A stretch of 64,000 nucleotides of DNA from JBQCHF01 sp051954955 (GTDB lineage: Bacteria > Actinomycetota > Actinomycetes > Motilibacterales > Motilibacteraceae), in assembly GCA_051954955.1 (NCBI GenBank), contig JBQCHF010000140.1, forward strand, positions 1 through 64,000, in the 5' to 3' direction. A program made the translations under genes and the position numbers. This document shows, in pieces, positions 18,319 through 26,934 of the stretch. The notes beneath the pieces were generated by a model. That model did not search any database. It was given only the letters and a program-made list of their open reading frames with translations, and had not been told where the DNA came from. Numbering within the stretch: the stretch's first letter is position 1; each line of letters starts with the position of its first letter.

Positions 18319-18957
18319 TCAGGCCGGGCGGGCCCGCTCGACGACCGGGGCCAGCCCCGCCGAGCGCTGCACCGCACCCGGGTCGCCGCAGCGCTCGAGC
18401 CAGTTGGCCAGCATCCGGTGCCCGCCCTCGGTGAGCACGGACTCGGGGTGGAACTGGACCCCGTCCACCGGCAGGTCGCGGTGCCGCAGCGCCATGATCA
18501 CCCCGCTGGCGGTGCGACCGGTCACCACCAGCTTGTCGGGCAGCGTGCCCGGCTCGACCGCGAGCGAGTGGTAGCGGGTGGCGGTGAACGGCGAGGGCAG
18601 CCCGGCCAGCACCCCGCTGCCGTCGTGCTCCACCGCGCTGGTCTTGCCGTGCAGCAGCTCCGGGGCCCGCCCGACGACGGCACCGTGCGCCACCGCGATC
18701 GCCTGGTGGCCGAGGCACACGCCGAGCAGCGGCACCCCCCGCTGCTCGCAGTGCCCGACCAGCTCCACGCACGCCCCGGCGTTCTCCGGGGTGCCGGGGC
18801 CGGGGGAGAGCAGCACGCCGTCGTAGCCGTCGGCGTCGGTCAGGCGCACCTCGTCGTTGCGCACCACGGTGCACTCGGCGCCGAGCTGGGCGAGGTACTG
18901 CACCAGGTTGAACACGAAGCTGTCGTAGTTGTCCACGACGAGGACGCGCGCGCTCAC
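18319..18957 (-). CDS. pabA: Glutamine amidotransferase subunit of aminodeoxychorismate/anthranilate synthase
   Basis: A 212-residue class I glutamine amidotransferase that would supply ammonia to a PabB or TrpE partner for folate or tryptophan synthesis. It opens VLVVDNYDSFVFNLVQYL and has LLSPGPGTPE, the nucleophile Cys in GVCLGHQAI (about 81), and the His-Glu pair in VQFHPESVLTEGG (about 176-178). The partner is not in the window; in actinobacteria this orphan beside pknB serves PabB, so pabA is preferred over trpG. GTG 18957 is the start and overlaps the stop of the gene upstream by 4 bases. Confidence 0.85.
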   Translation of the reverse strand: MSARVLVVDNYDSFVFNLVQYLAQLGAECTVVRNDEVRLTDADGYDGVLLSPGPGTPENAGACVELVGHCEQRGVPLLGVCLGHQAIAVAHGAVVGRAPELLHGKTSAVEHDGSGVLAGLPSPFTATRYHSLAVEPGTLPDKLVVTGRTASGVIMALRHRDLPVDGVQFHPESVLTEGGHRMLANWLERCGDPGAVQRSAGLAPVVERARPA

Positions 18958-19163
18958 GAGCCGCTCCCGCTGCTGGTGGGGGTGGGCGAGGGGGACGAGC
19001 TGCTCGAGCTGTCCACGGTGACCTGCAGGAACGGCAGCGAGTGCTCGGCCCACGGGAAGACGACGGTGAACAGCGCGGCCACCACAGCACCGGCCAGCAC
19101 CAGCGAGGTGAGGGCGCGCACCGGCCACGGGCCGGGCAGGTGCCGCCAGATCCATCCGTACAC
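18954..19163 (-). CDS. Small single-pass membrane protein next to sortase E
   Basis: A 69-residue protein: short basic start with two tryptophans, one membrane helix (about 18-38), then an outside tail ending in a run of serines and Pro/Thr/Ser. The GTG start at 19163 has AGGGAG upstream, and the stop overlaps the pabA start. It is 8 bases downstream of the sortase gene. I do not recognise a family; it is a hypothetical envelope protein of the srtE operon. Confidence 0.7.
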   Translation of the reverse strand: MYGWIWRHLPGPWPVRALTSLVLAGAVVAALFTVVFPWAEHSLPFLQVTVDSSSSSSPSPTPTSSGSGS

Positions 19164-19171
19164 CGGTCTCC

Positions 19172-19933
19172 CTACGCCTTCCCGCTCGCGCCGGCCAGCG
19201 CCGGGGGCAGCCCGGCGGACTTGGGCTGCTTGCCCACCAGGTGGCCGTACACGATCAGCCGCTGGTAGGACGCCCAGCGCGGGTTGCACGTGGTCAGGGT
19301 GATCAGGGACTGCGTCGGCGTGACCTTGGGCCGGTTGGGCACCGGGAGCAGCACCGAGACCTTGGTGGGCAGCACGATCTCGGTGGAGTCCACGCGGTAG
19401 GTCCAGTAGGAGGCCACGGTCTCCACGACGACGTCGTCGCCCGGGCGCACCTGGTCGAGGTTGCGGAACGGCTCGCCGTGGGTGGCCCGGTGGCCGGCGA
19501 CGGCGAAGTTGCCCACCTGCCCGGGCATCGCGGTGCCCGGGTAGTGCCCGATGCCCTCGGCCAGCTGGGGCAGCCCGACGCCCTCCACGATCGGCTTGCG
19601 GAAGTCCTTGCCCAGGCGCGGGATCCAGATGAAGCCGAAGGCGTCGCCGACCGGGGGAGCCACGGTCGGGTCGCCCGGCGCGACCTTGCCCTTGGGCGGT
19701 GCCTGCCAGATCTGCTCCAGCCCCTGGGTGAGGCGCTGCTCCTGCTGGGCGGCCTGCACGTTGGTCCAGAACAGCTGGTAGACGACGAACAGCAGCAGCA
19801 CGACGCCGGCGGTCATGAGCAGCTCGCCTACCCCGCGGACGACGGCCCGGGCCCGGTCCCCGCGCGAGCCGCCGGAGGGGTCGGCGCCGGCGGACAGCGG
19901 GGTCTCGTCGGCCGGCGGGGCGGTGGCCGTCAT
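19172..19933 (-). CDS. srtE: Class E sortase
   Basis: A 253-residue membrane-anchored transpeptidase that would attach surface proteins carrying an LAxTG-type motif to the wall. One helix lies at about 36-58. The catalytic residues are His in AVAGHRATHG (about 147), Cys in TLTTCNPRW (about 217) and Arg in YQRLIVYGHL (about 226). No dedicated substrate gene with an LAxTG motif is visible nearby. It lies between the DUF881 gene (7-base gap) and the small membrane protein. Confidence 0.9.
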   Translation of the reverse strand: MTATAPPADETPLSAGADPSGGSRGDRARAVVRGVGELLMTAGVVLLLFVVYQLFWTNVQAAQQEQRLTQGLEQIWQAPPKGKVAPGDPTVAPPVGDAFGFIWIPRLGKDFRKPIVEGVGLPQLAEGIGHYPGTAMPGQVGNFAVAGHRATHGEPFRNLDQVRPGDDVVVETVASYWTYRVDSTEIVLPTKVSVLLPVPNRPKVTPTQSLITLTTCNPRWASYQRLIVYGHLVGKQPKSAGLPPALAGASGKA

Positions 19934-19940
19934 CGGCCGA

Positions 19941-20735
19941 TCACCGGTTCCCGCCCTGCTGGCCGGCCGCGGCGCCCTGGTAGTCGGCCGGCACCGAGGC
20001 GTGGGCGAGGTCGAGCCCGCCGGTGAAGCCCGGCAAGGTGACAGTGCGCAGCGCGCGCACGTCGTAGCCGAGCCCGAGCCGGTCGGCGTCGTAGCGGTAG
20101 GCGGCCACGGTGGGGGAGGCTGCCAGCGCAGCCCGCATCCCGGCGACGTCGCCGATCGCGGTGACGGTGTAGGGCGGGGAGTAGGTGCGGCCCTGCAGCA
20201 CCAGCACGTTGCCGGCGCAGCGCACCGCGCTGGTGGAGATGACCCGCTGGTCCATCAGCTGCATGGCCTCCGCACCGCCGGCCCACAGCGCGTTCACCAC
20301 CGCCTGCAGGTCCTGCTGGTGCACGACCAGGGCGTCGGGGGCGGCCCCGGCGGCGTCCTGCCCCTGGGGTGCGTCGTCGAGCACCACCCGCAGCGCCGGC
20401 CCGCGCACCGGGTCCAGCCCGACCACCCGGCCGAGCCGGTCGGCCTGCCGACGGGCCGCCTCCACCGGGGCGTCGCGCTGGGCGGCCTCGTCGCCGAGCC
20501 GGTCCACCTGCGCGCGCAGCGCCGCCACCTGCGCGGTCATCTCGGCGATCTGGCGCTGGTCCTGGCGCACCAGGCCGGGCAGGTCGGTCCGCTCGCCGCC
20601 GCGCAGGTCGGTGCCGCGGGCGGCACCTGCCGAGGTGGCGAACAGCAGGCCGGCCACGGCGAACACCACGGGGACGAACAACGCCCAGCCGGACGGTCGC
20701 GCCGATCGGTGGACGAGGCGTGCCCACGTGCGCAC
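19941..20735 (-). CDS. DUF881 family envelope protein
   Basis: A 264-residue protein with an N-terminal helix (about 18-40), a coiled-coil segment (about 55-105: QRQIAEMTAQVAALRAQVDRL) and a DUF881 domain with the conserved DALVVHQQDLQAVVNALWAGGAEAMQL and the CAGNVLVLQGRTYSPPY core. Members are common in actinobacterial division and wall clusters and have no settled function. The arrangement crgA-DUF881-srtE-pabA-pknB is conserved in actinobacteria. Start GTG 20735. Confidence 0.88.
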   Translation of the reverse strand: MRTWARLVHRSARPSGWALFVPVVFAVAGLLFATSAGAARGTDLRGGERTDLPGLVRQDQRQIAEMTAQVAALRAQVDRLGDEAAQRDAPVEAARRQADRLGRVVGLDPVRGPALRVVLDDAPQGQDAAGAAPDALVVHQQDLQAVVNALWAGGAEAMQLMDQRVISTSAVRCAGNVLVLQGRTYSPPYTVTAIGDVAGMRAALAASPTVAAYRYDADRLGLGYDVRALRTVTLPGFTGGLDLAHASVPADYQGAAAGQQGGNR

Positions 20736-21032
20736 CGGCCCTCCCGCCTCTCGACCTGCCCCTGGACGCTCCCGGCGTCGCCCCGACGATCTTCAGAGAG
20801 CGGCGCGACCCTCTCCCGAGGCGCCGGGATGATCCCGAGGGGGACCGCTGCCCGACGCCCGCTGCCCTAGGCTAGTTCGTCGGTAGGTCCGGAAGGTCCG
20901 ACGGTCGGCCCACCGGCATGGTTCCCGCCATCGTTCCCGCACCGCGGGTGAGCATCGGACCACCGCCCGGACCACCCGGACCGCTCGACGACAGCCCCGC
21001 AGCCGCGGAGTCCGCCCCACAGGAGCCCAGCC

Positions 21033-21281
21033 GTGCCCAAGTCCCGCCTCCGCCGCAAGTCCACCTTCACCCCGCCCCCGGCCAAGTCGCCGGTGAAGGT
21101 CGGCGGCAGCCGCCTCGTGGCTCCGGCCATGCTGGCCTGCTTCCTCATCGGGCTGGTCTGGATCGTCGTCTACTACGTCAGCCAGTCCGACTATCCGGTC
21201 CCCGGCATCGGCAACGGCAACATGCTCATCGGGTTCGGCTTCATCATCGTCGGCTTCGTGCTGTCGACCCGCTGGAAGTAG
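21033..21281 (+). CDS. crgA: CrgA cell division protein
   Basis: An 82-residue protein: basic cytoplasmic start (PKSRLRRKSTFTPPP), two membrane helices (about 32-52 and 62-79) joined by a short loop with YPVPGIGNGN, and a tryptophan near the end. CrgA interacts with FtsZ, FtsI and septal wall proteins and coordinates division. GTG at 21033 follows AGGAG. It is transcribed divergently from the DUF881 gene. Confidence 0.93.
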   Translation: MPKSRLRRKSTFTPPPAKSPVKVGGSRLVAPAMLACFLIGLVWIVVYYVSQSDYPVPGIGNGNMLIGFGFIIVGFVLSTRWK

Positions 21282-21608
21282 TCCGTCGACGCCGGGACGA
21301 AGTCGCTCCACCGGGCGCGTGCCCGCCGTCGGTCAGGCAAGGGGCACAGGCGAGGAGCAGCCGAGTTACACCGGTGGGATTTCTCCACACCGGTTGTCCA
21401 CAGTGGGGATAACCGACCGCGCTTGCGTCCCGTCGAGGCCGCGTCCGGTCCCCGGAAGGGGCCTCAGCGTCGGAGGCAGCGACGAGGTCCTCGACACCAG
21501 GTACCCATCGCGCGGGCGCTGATGCCTGCGCGCCCTGGCTGGGCGCCCTGGCTGTCCGCGCCGGTCACCTGTCCGGCGCAGTGCTCAGCGCAGTGCTCAA
21601 CGCAGCGC
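21282..21608. other. Spacer with DnaA-box-like sites between crgA and the rhomboid gene
   Basis: No gene is supported. TTCTCCACA (21381-21389) and the perfect DnaA box TTGTCCACA (21394-21402) lie close together. From about 21576 to 21620 a degenerate 10-11-base motif (gcgcagtgctca) is repeated several times and runs into the 3' end of the rhomboid gene. Confidence 0.6.
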
Positions 21609-22628
21609 TCAGCGCAACGCCGGGGCCTGCGCGGCGAGGACGCAGCCGACGAAGTCGGTGGAGGTGTCGACCGGTGCCTCCACCAGGCAGGCCAGCACGG
21701 TGGGCACCGGCGCGTGCACCAGGTCCGCGGTGCGCACGGTGGCGATGCCGAGCACGACGAGAAGGACCGCGAGGCACCCGGCCAGCTGCACCGTGGTGCG
21801 CCGGGCTACTGGCGCCCGGACCATCACCAGCGCCACCACCGCCCCGGTGACCAGCCCGCCCACGTGGGCCCGCCAGTCGATGTTCGGGATCACGAAGCCG
21901 AGCACCAGGTTGACCACCATGAGCCCGACCAGGGCCGAGGAGTCGCGCCCCAGGTGGCGGTTCACGACGAAGAACGCGCCGAACAGGCCGAAGATCGCCC
22001 CCGAGGCGCCCACCGAGGGCTGGTTGGGCGGGCTGAACGCGAACGATGTGGCCGCTGCGCCGACGGCCGAGAGCGCAGCGAGGGCGACGAACCGGGCGCG
22101 CCCGAGCAGGTGCTCCAGCGGCGGGCCGAACAGCCACAGCGCGTAGAGGTTGAACGCGATGTGCAGCACCCCGGCGTGCAGGAAGGCGACGGTCACCAGC
22201 CGGTACCACTCGCCGGCCGCGACGCCGTGCAGCCCCGGCCCGAGGACCGGGTCGAAGGCCAGGCCGATCTGCCAGAACCGCGCGGTGAACGCGTCGCCCA
22301 GGACCTGCTGCAGCACGAAGACCACCAGGCAGGCGCCGATGATCACCTTGGTGACCAGGCCCTCCCGGCCGGCCACCCTGCCGCCGAGGACGGTGCGCGG
22401 GCTGCGCACGGTGCGGGCGCCCTCGCGGACGCACTCGGGGCACTGGAACCCCACCGACGCCGGCACCATGCAGTCCGGGCAGATGGGCCGGTCGCAGCGC
22501 GAGCAGCGGACGTAGGTCTCCCGAGCCGGGTGCCGATAGCAGGTCGGGGCCACAGAACCCTCAGCACCCGCAGCGCCGGCAGGACCCGCAGGACCATCCG
22601 TGCCGTCCGGCCCCACCTGCTCGCTCAC
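21609..22628 (-). CDS. Rhomboid family intramembrane serine protease with N-terminal zinc-ribbon/B-box
   Basis: A 339-residue protein. A Gly/Ala-rich start is followed by a zinc-binding segment (about 30-66: CYRHPARETYVRCSRCDRPICPDCM...CPEC) and a six-to-seven-helix rhomboid domain. The rhomboid motifs are HAGVLHIAFNLYALWLFG (about 150), the nucleophile in GASGAIFG (about 208), and the catalytic His in RAHVGGLVTG (about 254). It cleaves membrane-protein substrates within the bilayer; the substrate is unknown. It is downstream of the cyclophilin gene, 27 bases apart. Confidence 0.92.
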   Translation of the reverse strand: MSEQVGPDGTDGPAGPAGAAGAEGSVAPTCYRHPARETYVRCSRCDRPICPDCMVPASVGFQCPECVREGARTVRSPRTVLGGRVAGREGLVTKVIIGACLVVFVLQQVLGDAFTARFWQIGLAFDPVLGPGLHGVAAGEWYRLVTVAFLHAGVLHIAFNLYALWLFGPPLEHLLGRARFVALAALSAVGAAATSFAFSPPNQPSVGASGAIFGLFGAFFVVNRHLGRDSSALVGLMVVNLVLGFVIPNIDWRAHVGGLVTGAVVALVMVRAPVARRTTVQLAGCLAVLLVVLGIATVRTADLVHAPVPTVLACLVEAPVDTSTDFVGCVLAAQAPALR

Positions 22629-22655
22629 GCCCCTCCCGACGACGCCGCGGGCTGA

Positions 22656-23186
22656 CTAGCCCTCGCGGCGCTCGATGCGGACCGACTGCACCACGATGTC
22701 CTCCACCGGGCGGTCCATGGACCCGGTGGCCGTGGCCGCGATGCGGTCGATGACCTCCCGGCTGCCGCCGTCGGCGACCTCACCGAAGATCGTGTGCTTG
22801 AGGTTGAGCCACGGCGTCGGCGCCACGGTGATGAAGAACTGCGAGCCGTTGGTGCTCGGGCCCGCGTTGGCCATGGCCAGCAGGTAGGGGCGGTCGAACT
22901 GCAGCTCGGGGTGGAACTCATCGGCGAAGCGGTAGCCCGGGCCGCCGGTGCCGGTGCCCAGCGGGTCGCCGCCCTGGATCATGAAACCGCTGATGACCCG
23001 GTGGAAGATCGTGCCGTCGTAGAGCTTGGCCGAGGTCTTCTGCCCGGTGCGCGGGTCGACCCACTCGCGGGTGCCCTCCGCCAGCTCCACGAAGTTGGCC
23101 ACCGTCTTGGGCGCGTGGTTCGGGAACAGGTGCACGGTGATGTCGCCCGCGGTGGTCGACAGGACGGCGTACAGCTCCTCAGCCAC
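22656..23186 (-). CDS. ppiA: Cyclophilin-type peptidyl-prolyl cis-trans isomerase
   Basis: A 176-residue cytoplasmic cyclophilin (no signal peptide) with the domain over nearly its whole length: FPNHAPKTVANFVELA, the catalytic Arg in FHRVISGFMIQGGDP, MANAGPSTNGSQFFIT, and HTIFGEV. It speeds proline isomerisation during folding. The length and position beside the rhomboid gene near the origin match mycobacterial PpiA. Confidence 0.93.
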   Translation of the reverse strand: MAEELYAVLSTTAGDITVHLFPNHAPKTVANFVELAEGTREWVDPRTGQKTSAKLYDGTIFHRVISGFMIQGGDPLGTGTGGPGYRFADEFHPELQFDRPYLLAMANAGPSTNGSQFFITVAPTPWLNLKHTIFGEVADGGSREVIDRIAATATGSMDRPVEDIVVQSVRIERREG

Positions 23187-23494
23187 GACGGGCTCACCTC
23201 TTCGCTCGACGGTGCCGGGCGGGCAGGGGTCCCAAGGTCACTGGGGTGCCCGGCGGCGCCATCCTCGCACGGCACCCCGCCCGGTGCCGCATGGCGGCGC
23301 GGCGGTGCCGCATGGCGGCGCGGCCGCGGCTGAACGGGAGACGCGAGGGGCCGGACGCGGACGGGTAAAGGGACTAGGCAGGGGTAGGGACCCGCGGACC
23401 GGGGGTCGCTCCACGACGCCCCCATGCGGGGCACCCGATGCGCTCACCCCGCCGCGCATGCTCACCCCGTCCACCAGCAAGCAGGAGGCTCGAC
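23187..23494. other. Divergent spacer with an exact 21-bp tandem repeat
   Basis: The spacer between the divergent ppiA and undecapeptide-repeat genes should hold both promoters, which I cannot assign. It contains two adjacent identical 21-base units at 23282-23302 and 23303-23323. Confidence 0.6.
23282..23323. repeat. Exact 21-bp tandem duplication
   Basis: The unit cggtgccgcatggcggcgcgg occurs twice with no gap. It lies in the divergent spacer upstream of ppiA. Confidence 0.85.
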
Positions 23495-24394
23495 GTGACC
23501 ACAGCGACGACGGCGGCCCGGTCCGCGCTCCCCACCGCCATGACCGGCGCCGTCGACAGGGTCCGCCCGGTCCTGGATGACACCCGGGAGCGGGTGGCCC
23601 CTCTCGTGCAGGAGACCCGGGACCGGATGGCTCCGGCGCTGGAGGACGCCCGCGCGCGGATGGCCCCGGCCCTGGAGGAGGCCCGCGAGCGGATCGCGCC
23701 GGTGCTGGAGGAGGCCAAGGCGCGCATCGCGCCCGCGCTGGACGAGGCCCGCGAACGGCTCGTCCCGGTGATGCAGGAGCTGGCCCAGGAGACCCGCGAG
23801 CGGGTGGCCCCCGTCGTGGAGCAGGCCCGGCCCGTGGTGGTCCAGGGCGTCAGCACCGCCGTGGACCGCACCGGGGACACCGCGCGCGACCTCGCCGGCA
23901 GCGTGCGCGAGGACGTCCTGCCCAAGGTCGCCGCCCTCGCCGCCACCGGGCTGCTGGCGGCGCAGGAGGCCGTCGGGACCACCGGCCCGCTGCGCGAGGA
24001 GGCGCTGTCCCGCGGCACCGCCGCCGTGCAGGCCCTCAAGGGCGAGCTGGCGCCCAACCGTCCCAAGCGTCGCCGCGGCCGCACCCTGCTCGTCGTGCTC
24101 GCCCTCGGCGGCGCCGGCTTCGTAGCCGTGCGGGTGCTCCGCCCCCGGCGCGAGCCCGAGCCCTGGGACGTGCCGGTCACCCCGGTCCCCGCGCCGGTCC
24201 CGCCGGCCGCCCAGGTCCCCGCCGAGCGCGCCGCCACCGGCTCGGCCCTCGGCTCGACCACCGACACCTCCGACGTCGGCGGCGCCGGTCCGGACGAGGT
24301 CCTCGCCGACGCCGGCGAGACCCCGGCAGCGCCCACGTCGCCCGACGCCCCCACCACGGTCATCGACCTGGAGCAGGGCGGGGAGAAGAGCTGA
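23495..24394 (+). CDS. Undecapeptide-repeat amphipathic helix protein with one membrane segment
   Basis: A 299-residue protein of unknown function. Residues about 21-96 are built of consecutive 11-residue repeats of the form R-[ED]-R-[VMI]-A-P-x-[LV]-[EQ]-[ED]-[AT], six in perfect register from 31 to 96, and another after a four-residue break. Such repeats form long amphipathic helices as in apolipoproteins and some stress proteins. A second helical stretch is at about 115-185. A basic RPKRRRGR segment precedes a membrane helix (about 198-217), and the tail is Pro/Ala/Thr-rich and acidic. GTG 23495 has GCAGGAGG upstream. It is monocistronic and followed by a terminator. Binding to lipid or DNA is conceivable, unproven. 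Confidence 0.75.
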   Translation: MTTATTAARSALPTAMTGAVDRVRPVLDDTRERVAPLVQETRDRMAPALEDARARMAPALEEARERIAPVLEEAKARIAPALDEARERLVPVMQELAQETRERVAPVVEQARPVVVQGVSTAVDRTGDTARDLAGSVREDVLPKVAALAATGLLAAQEAVGTTGPLREEALSRGTAAVQALKGELAPNRPKRRRGRTLLVVLALGGAGFVAVRVLRPRREPEPWDVPVTPVPAPVPPAAQVPAERAATGSALGSTTDTSDVGGAGPDEVLADAGETPAAPTSPDAPTTVIDLEQGGEKS

Positions 24395-24439
24395 CCGGCT
24401 GGGCTTGCCGAATTGTGCAGGCGTTCGGGCTGAGATGAG

Positions 24440-24471
24440 GGCGTGTCGGGCCTCGTAGGGCCCGACACGCC
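24440..24471 (+). terminator. Terminator of the undecapeptide-repeat gene
   Basis: A perfect 13-bp stem (24440-24452 with 24459-24471) and a 6-base loop lie 46 bases after the stop codon. Confidence 0.8.
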
Positions 24472-24651
24472 GCCCTGTGCCTGCGCGATCCGAACTCCGC
24501 GCGGCTGGGCGGGGCGGGTGCTGACCTCGGTTCACGGTCAACAGCGCTGGTGACGGCAGGAGCAGGGCGCGGGGCAGGTCTCGCGGCCGACCGGCGGTCT
24601 GGAGGCACCTCGGAGGGCTGCCGATGCTCCAGATGGCTCGAGTGGAGGGCT

Positions 24652-24753
24652 GTTGCACGACATGCCGGTGTGTCGCGCAATAGCGTTCCAGTCGATCGTC
24701 AACCCAACGAAACTGTGACAGTAGCGCTGCGACACGCCGAGAACGCGTGCAAC
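24652..24753. repeat. Imperfect inverted repeat, possible structured RNA or MITE remnant
   Basis: GTTGCACG (24652-24659) pairs with CGTGCAAC (24746-24753), CGGTGTGTCGC (24666-24676) pairs with GCGACACGCCG (24729-24739) with one G-U-type change, and AGCG (24682-24685) pairs with CGCT (24725-24728). The central 40 bases are relatively AT-rich. Whether it is an element end, an RNA or chance is unresolved. Confidence 0.45.
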
Positions 24754-24967
24754 AACGTCACATCCGGCCGCAGCGGCCGACGGAACCCGCCCTGAGCGGA
24801 AGCCACCGCCGTCACCAGCGCCTCTCACCCCGCGCGGACCGCAACCGGCCGACTCGACTCCGACCAGGGTCGCCCGCCCCCGTCCGGCGCCTCTCACCCC
24901 CAGTGCCACCGCACCCCGCCGGTACGAGCCGCCCCGGGCAAGACCCCGCGCCAGCATGAGCACCCCC

Positions 24968-26284
24968 TCACCCCCGCACCGCCCCCGGCACCGCCCAGGC
25001 CGAGGTGAGCGCCCGCCGCACGAGGGTGACCAGCCGGGCCAGCATGAAGCCGGCGAAGGCGAGCCACACCGCCACCAGGCCGCCGTCGGCGAGATCGACG
25101 GCCACCGCCAAGGGGACGAAGGCCACCAGGCTGAGCAGCCCGGCCACGGCGAGGTAGCGGCCGTCGCCGGCGCCGATGAGCACCCCGTCCAGGGCGAACA
25201 CCACGCCGTCCACCGGCTGGAGGAGCGCAGCGACCACCAGGGCCGCGCTCAGGGCGGCGCGCACGGCCGGGTCTTCGCTGAACCAGGGCACGTAGACCGG
25301 CCGGGCCACCAGCAGGACGGCGCCCACCACCACGCCGACGGCCACGCTCCAGCCGACCACCCGGCCGGTGAGGGCGAGCGCGCCGTCGACGTCGCCGCTG
25401 CCCAGCGCGCGACCGACCACGGCCTGGCCAGCGATCGCGAGCGCGTCCAGCGCCATCGCCGAGAAGGTCCACACCGTGAAGGCCACCTGGTGCGCGGCCA
25501 GCGCGGTGCCGCCGGCGTGCGCGGCCACCGCGGTCAGCAGGAGCAGCGCGGCTCGCAGGGTGGCGGTCCGCAGCAGCAGCGGCGCCCCGGTACGGGCCGC
25601 GGCGCGGATGCCGGGCAGGTCGGGTCGCAGCGGCGCTCCAGCCGCCCGCGCCGCCGGCGCCACCACCGCGACGTAGGCGGCAGCCGAGCCCAGCTGCACC
25701 AGCACGGTGCCGAGCGCGGAGCCGGCGATGCCCAGACCGAGGCCCAGCACCAGCAGCAGGTTCAGCCCCACGTTGACGGCCGCGCCGACGCCGGCGACCA
25801 CCAGCGGGGTGCGCGTGTCCTGCAGCCCACGCAGCACGCCGGTCGCGGCCAGGACCAGCAGCATCGCCGGCACCCCGGCGGCCGAGACCCGCAGGTACGC
25901 CACGGCGTAGGGGGCCGCGGTGGCCGGGGCGCCCAGCGCGTCGACGACCCAGGGGGCAGCGGCCAGGGCGACCAGGCCGAGCACGACGCCCAGGCCCACC
26001 GCGAGCCACAGCCCGTCGATGCCCTGCCGCAGCGCGCCGGGCAGGTCGCCGGCACCGAGCCGCCGGGCGACGACCGACGTGGTGCCGTAGGCGAGGAAGA
26101 CGCAGAGCGCCACCACCGAGGAGAGCACCGCCCCCGCCACCCCCAGGCCGGCCAGCTGCGGGGTGCCCAGGTGCCCGACGATCGCGGAGTCGGCCAGCAG
26201 GAACAGCGGCTCGGCCAGCAGCGCACCGAGTGCAGGCACCGCGAGCCGCGCCAGCTCGCCGTCGCGCCGGTCCCGCAGCCGCAC
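24968..26284 (-). CDS. MATE family efflux transporter (DinF-like)
   Basis: A 438-residue protein with twelve membrane helices and the two-fold MATE repeat. Recognisable parts are AVPALGALLAEPLFLLADSAIVGHLG at the start, the ARRLGAGD loop, and in the second half TALAAHQVAFTVWTF and QAVVGRALGSGD. It probably exports cationic drugs or metabolites by proton or sodium antiport; the substrate is unknown. The start is GTG 26284. It stands alone between non-coding spacers. Confidence 0.88.
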   Translation of the reverse strand: MRLRDRRDGELARLAVPALGALLAEPLFLLADSAIVGHLGTPQLAGLGVAGAVLSSVVALCVFLAYGTTSVVARRLGAGDLPGALRQGIDGLWLAVGLGVVLGLVALAAAPWVVDALGAPATAAPYAVAYLRVSAAGVPAMLLVLAATGVLRGLQDTRTPLVVAGVGAAVNVGLNLLLVLGLGLGIAGSALGTVLVQLGSAAAYVAVVAPAARAAGAPLRPDLPGIRAAARTGAPLLLRTATLRAALLLLTAVAAHAGGTALAAHQVAFTVWTFSAMALDALAIAGQAVVGRALGSGDVDGALALTGRVVGWSVAVGVVVGAVLLVARPVYVPWFSEDPAVRAALSAALVVAALLQPVDGVVFALDGVLIGAGDGRYLAVAGLLSLVAFVPLAVAVDLADGGLVAVWLAFAGFMLARLVTLVRRALTSAWAVPGAVRG

Positions 26285-26771
26285 CCGACCACCTCCCTGC
26301 CCGTGCCCCTGCCCGTGCCCCTGCTGGTGCGCACCGTCGCGGCCGATGCTCCCACCCGCCCCACCGCGCCCGCCGGTGCCGCCGATCGGGCCGTTGCGCC
26401 CTGTCCGCCCGAGGCGTGCGCAGGACGGTCGAGGCGCTCGAGGAGCAGGCGGGACACCGGTCGACCGGGACAGGGCCCGGGCCAGGAGCGCGAGGCGCGG
26501 GCGTGGCGACGGGTGTGCCGCCTACGGCACACGGGGAGCGCGCGATGACGACGACGCCGACCACCCGCCCCGGCCCGGCCGCCTCCCCCGCTCAGCCGCC
26601 GCGACGGCCGTCCCGGGCCGCCCGCTGGGGCACGTGGCCGATCGCCTGGACCGCCTTCGTGCCGCATCGTGCGGACCCGCTGCGTACTCTTTGCGGACTG
26701 GGCCGCCTCCGCGGCCCCTCCCGGTACGCCGCGAGAGCCGGATCAGCAGGTCAGAAGCCTGACGAGAAATG
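26285..26771. other. Spacer between the MATE gene and tRNA-Ala
   Basis: No gene is supported. It must hold the MATE promoter on the minus strand. An ATG at 26545 on the plus strand has GGGGAG upstream, but its frame is Pro/Arg-rich and runs straight through tRNA-Ala on the other strand, so I reject it. Confidence 0.5.
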
Positions 26772-26844
26772 TGGAGACGAGGGGACTCGAACCCCTAACC
26801 CCCGCCTTGCAAAGGCGGTGCTCTGCCAGTTGAGCTACGCCCCC
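26772..26844 (-). tRNA. tRNA-Ala (TGC)
   Basis: The minus strand folds as a cloverleaf from 26844: acceptor GGGGGCG pairs with CGTCTCC including two G-U pairs, D arm GCTCAACTGGCAGAGC, anticodon loop TTTGCAA (anticodon TGC), T loop GTTCGAGTC in a AGGGG/CCCCT-type stem. CCA is not encoded. Confidence 0.95.
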
Positions 26845-26849
26845 GGGCG

Positions 26850-26867
26850 ACGCCCTGGGAAGGGCGT
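26850..26867 (-). terminator. Hairpin between the DLW-39 gene and tRNA-Ala
   Basis: ACGCCCT-GGGA-AGGGCGT, a 7-bp stem, lies after the DLW-39 stop codon and 5 bases before the tRNA-Ala 5' end on the minus strand. It could end the upstream transcript or serve as a processing site. Confidence 0.45.
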
Positions 26868-26934
26868 GCCGATCAGGGTACGCGACCGCAGCGGGTCAGC
26901 CCGGTCGCGTCAGGACGGCTGGGTCAGCCAGATG

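Larger units (their letters stand above)
24395..24967. other. Convergent spacer with an imperfect inverted repeat of lower GC content
   Basis: No gene is supported between the convergent neighbours. It has a terminator at 24440-24471, then about 300 bases of visibly lower GC content around an inverted repeat at 24652-24753. Short reading frames cross it in both directions but lack ribosome sites and good codon use. Confidence 0.5.

Noticed and set aside
24538..24963. Minus-strand frame with short helix-turn-helix-like words in the low-GC spacer
   Set aside because: No ribosome site, poor codon usage, and the words come from the inverted repeat being read on both strands.
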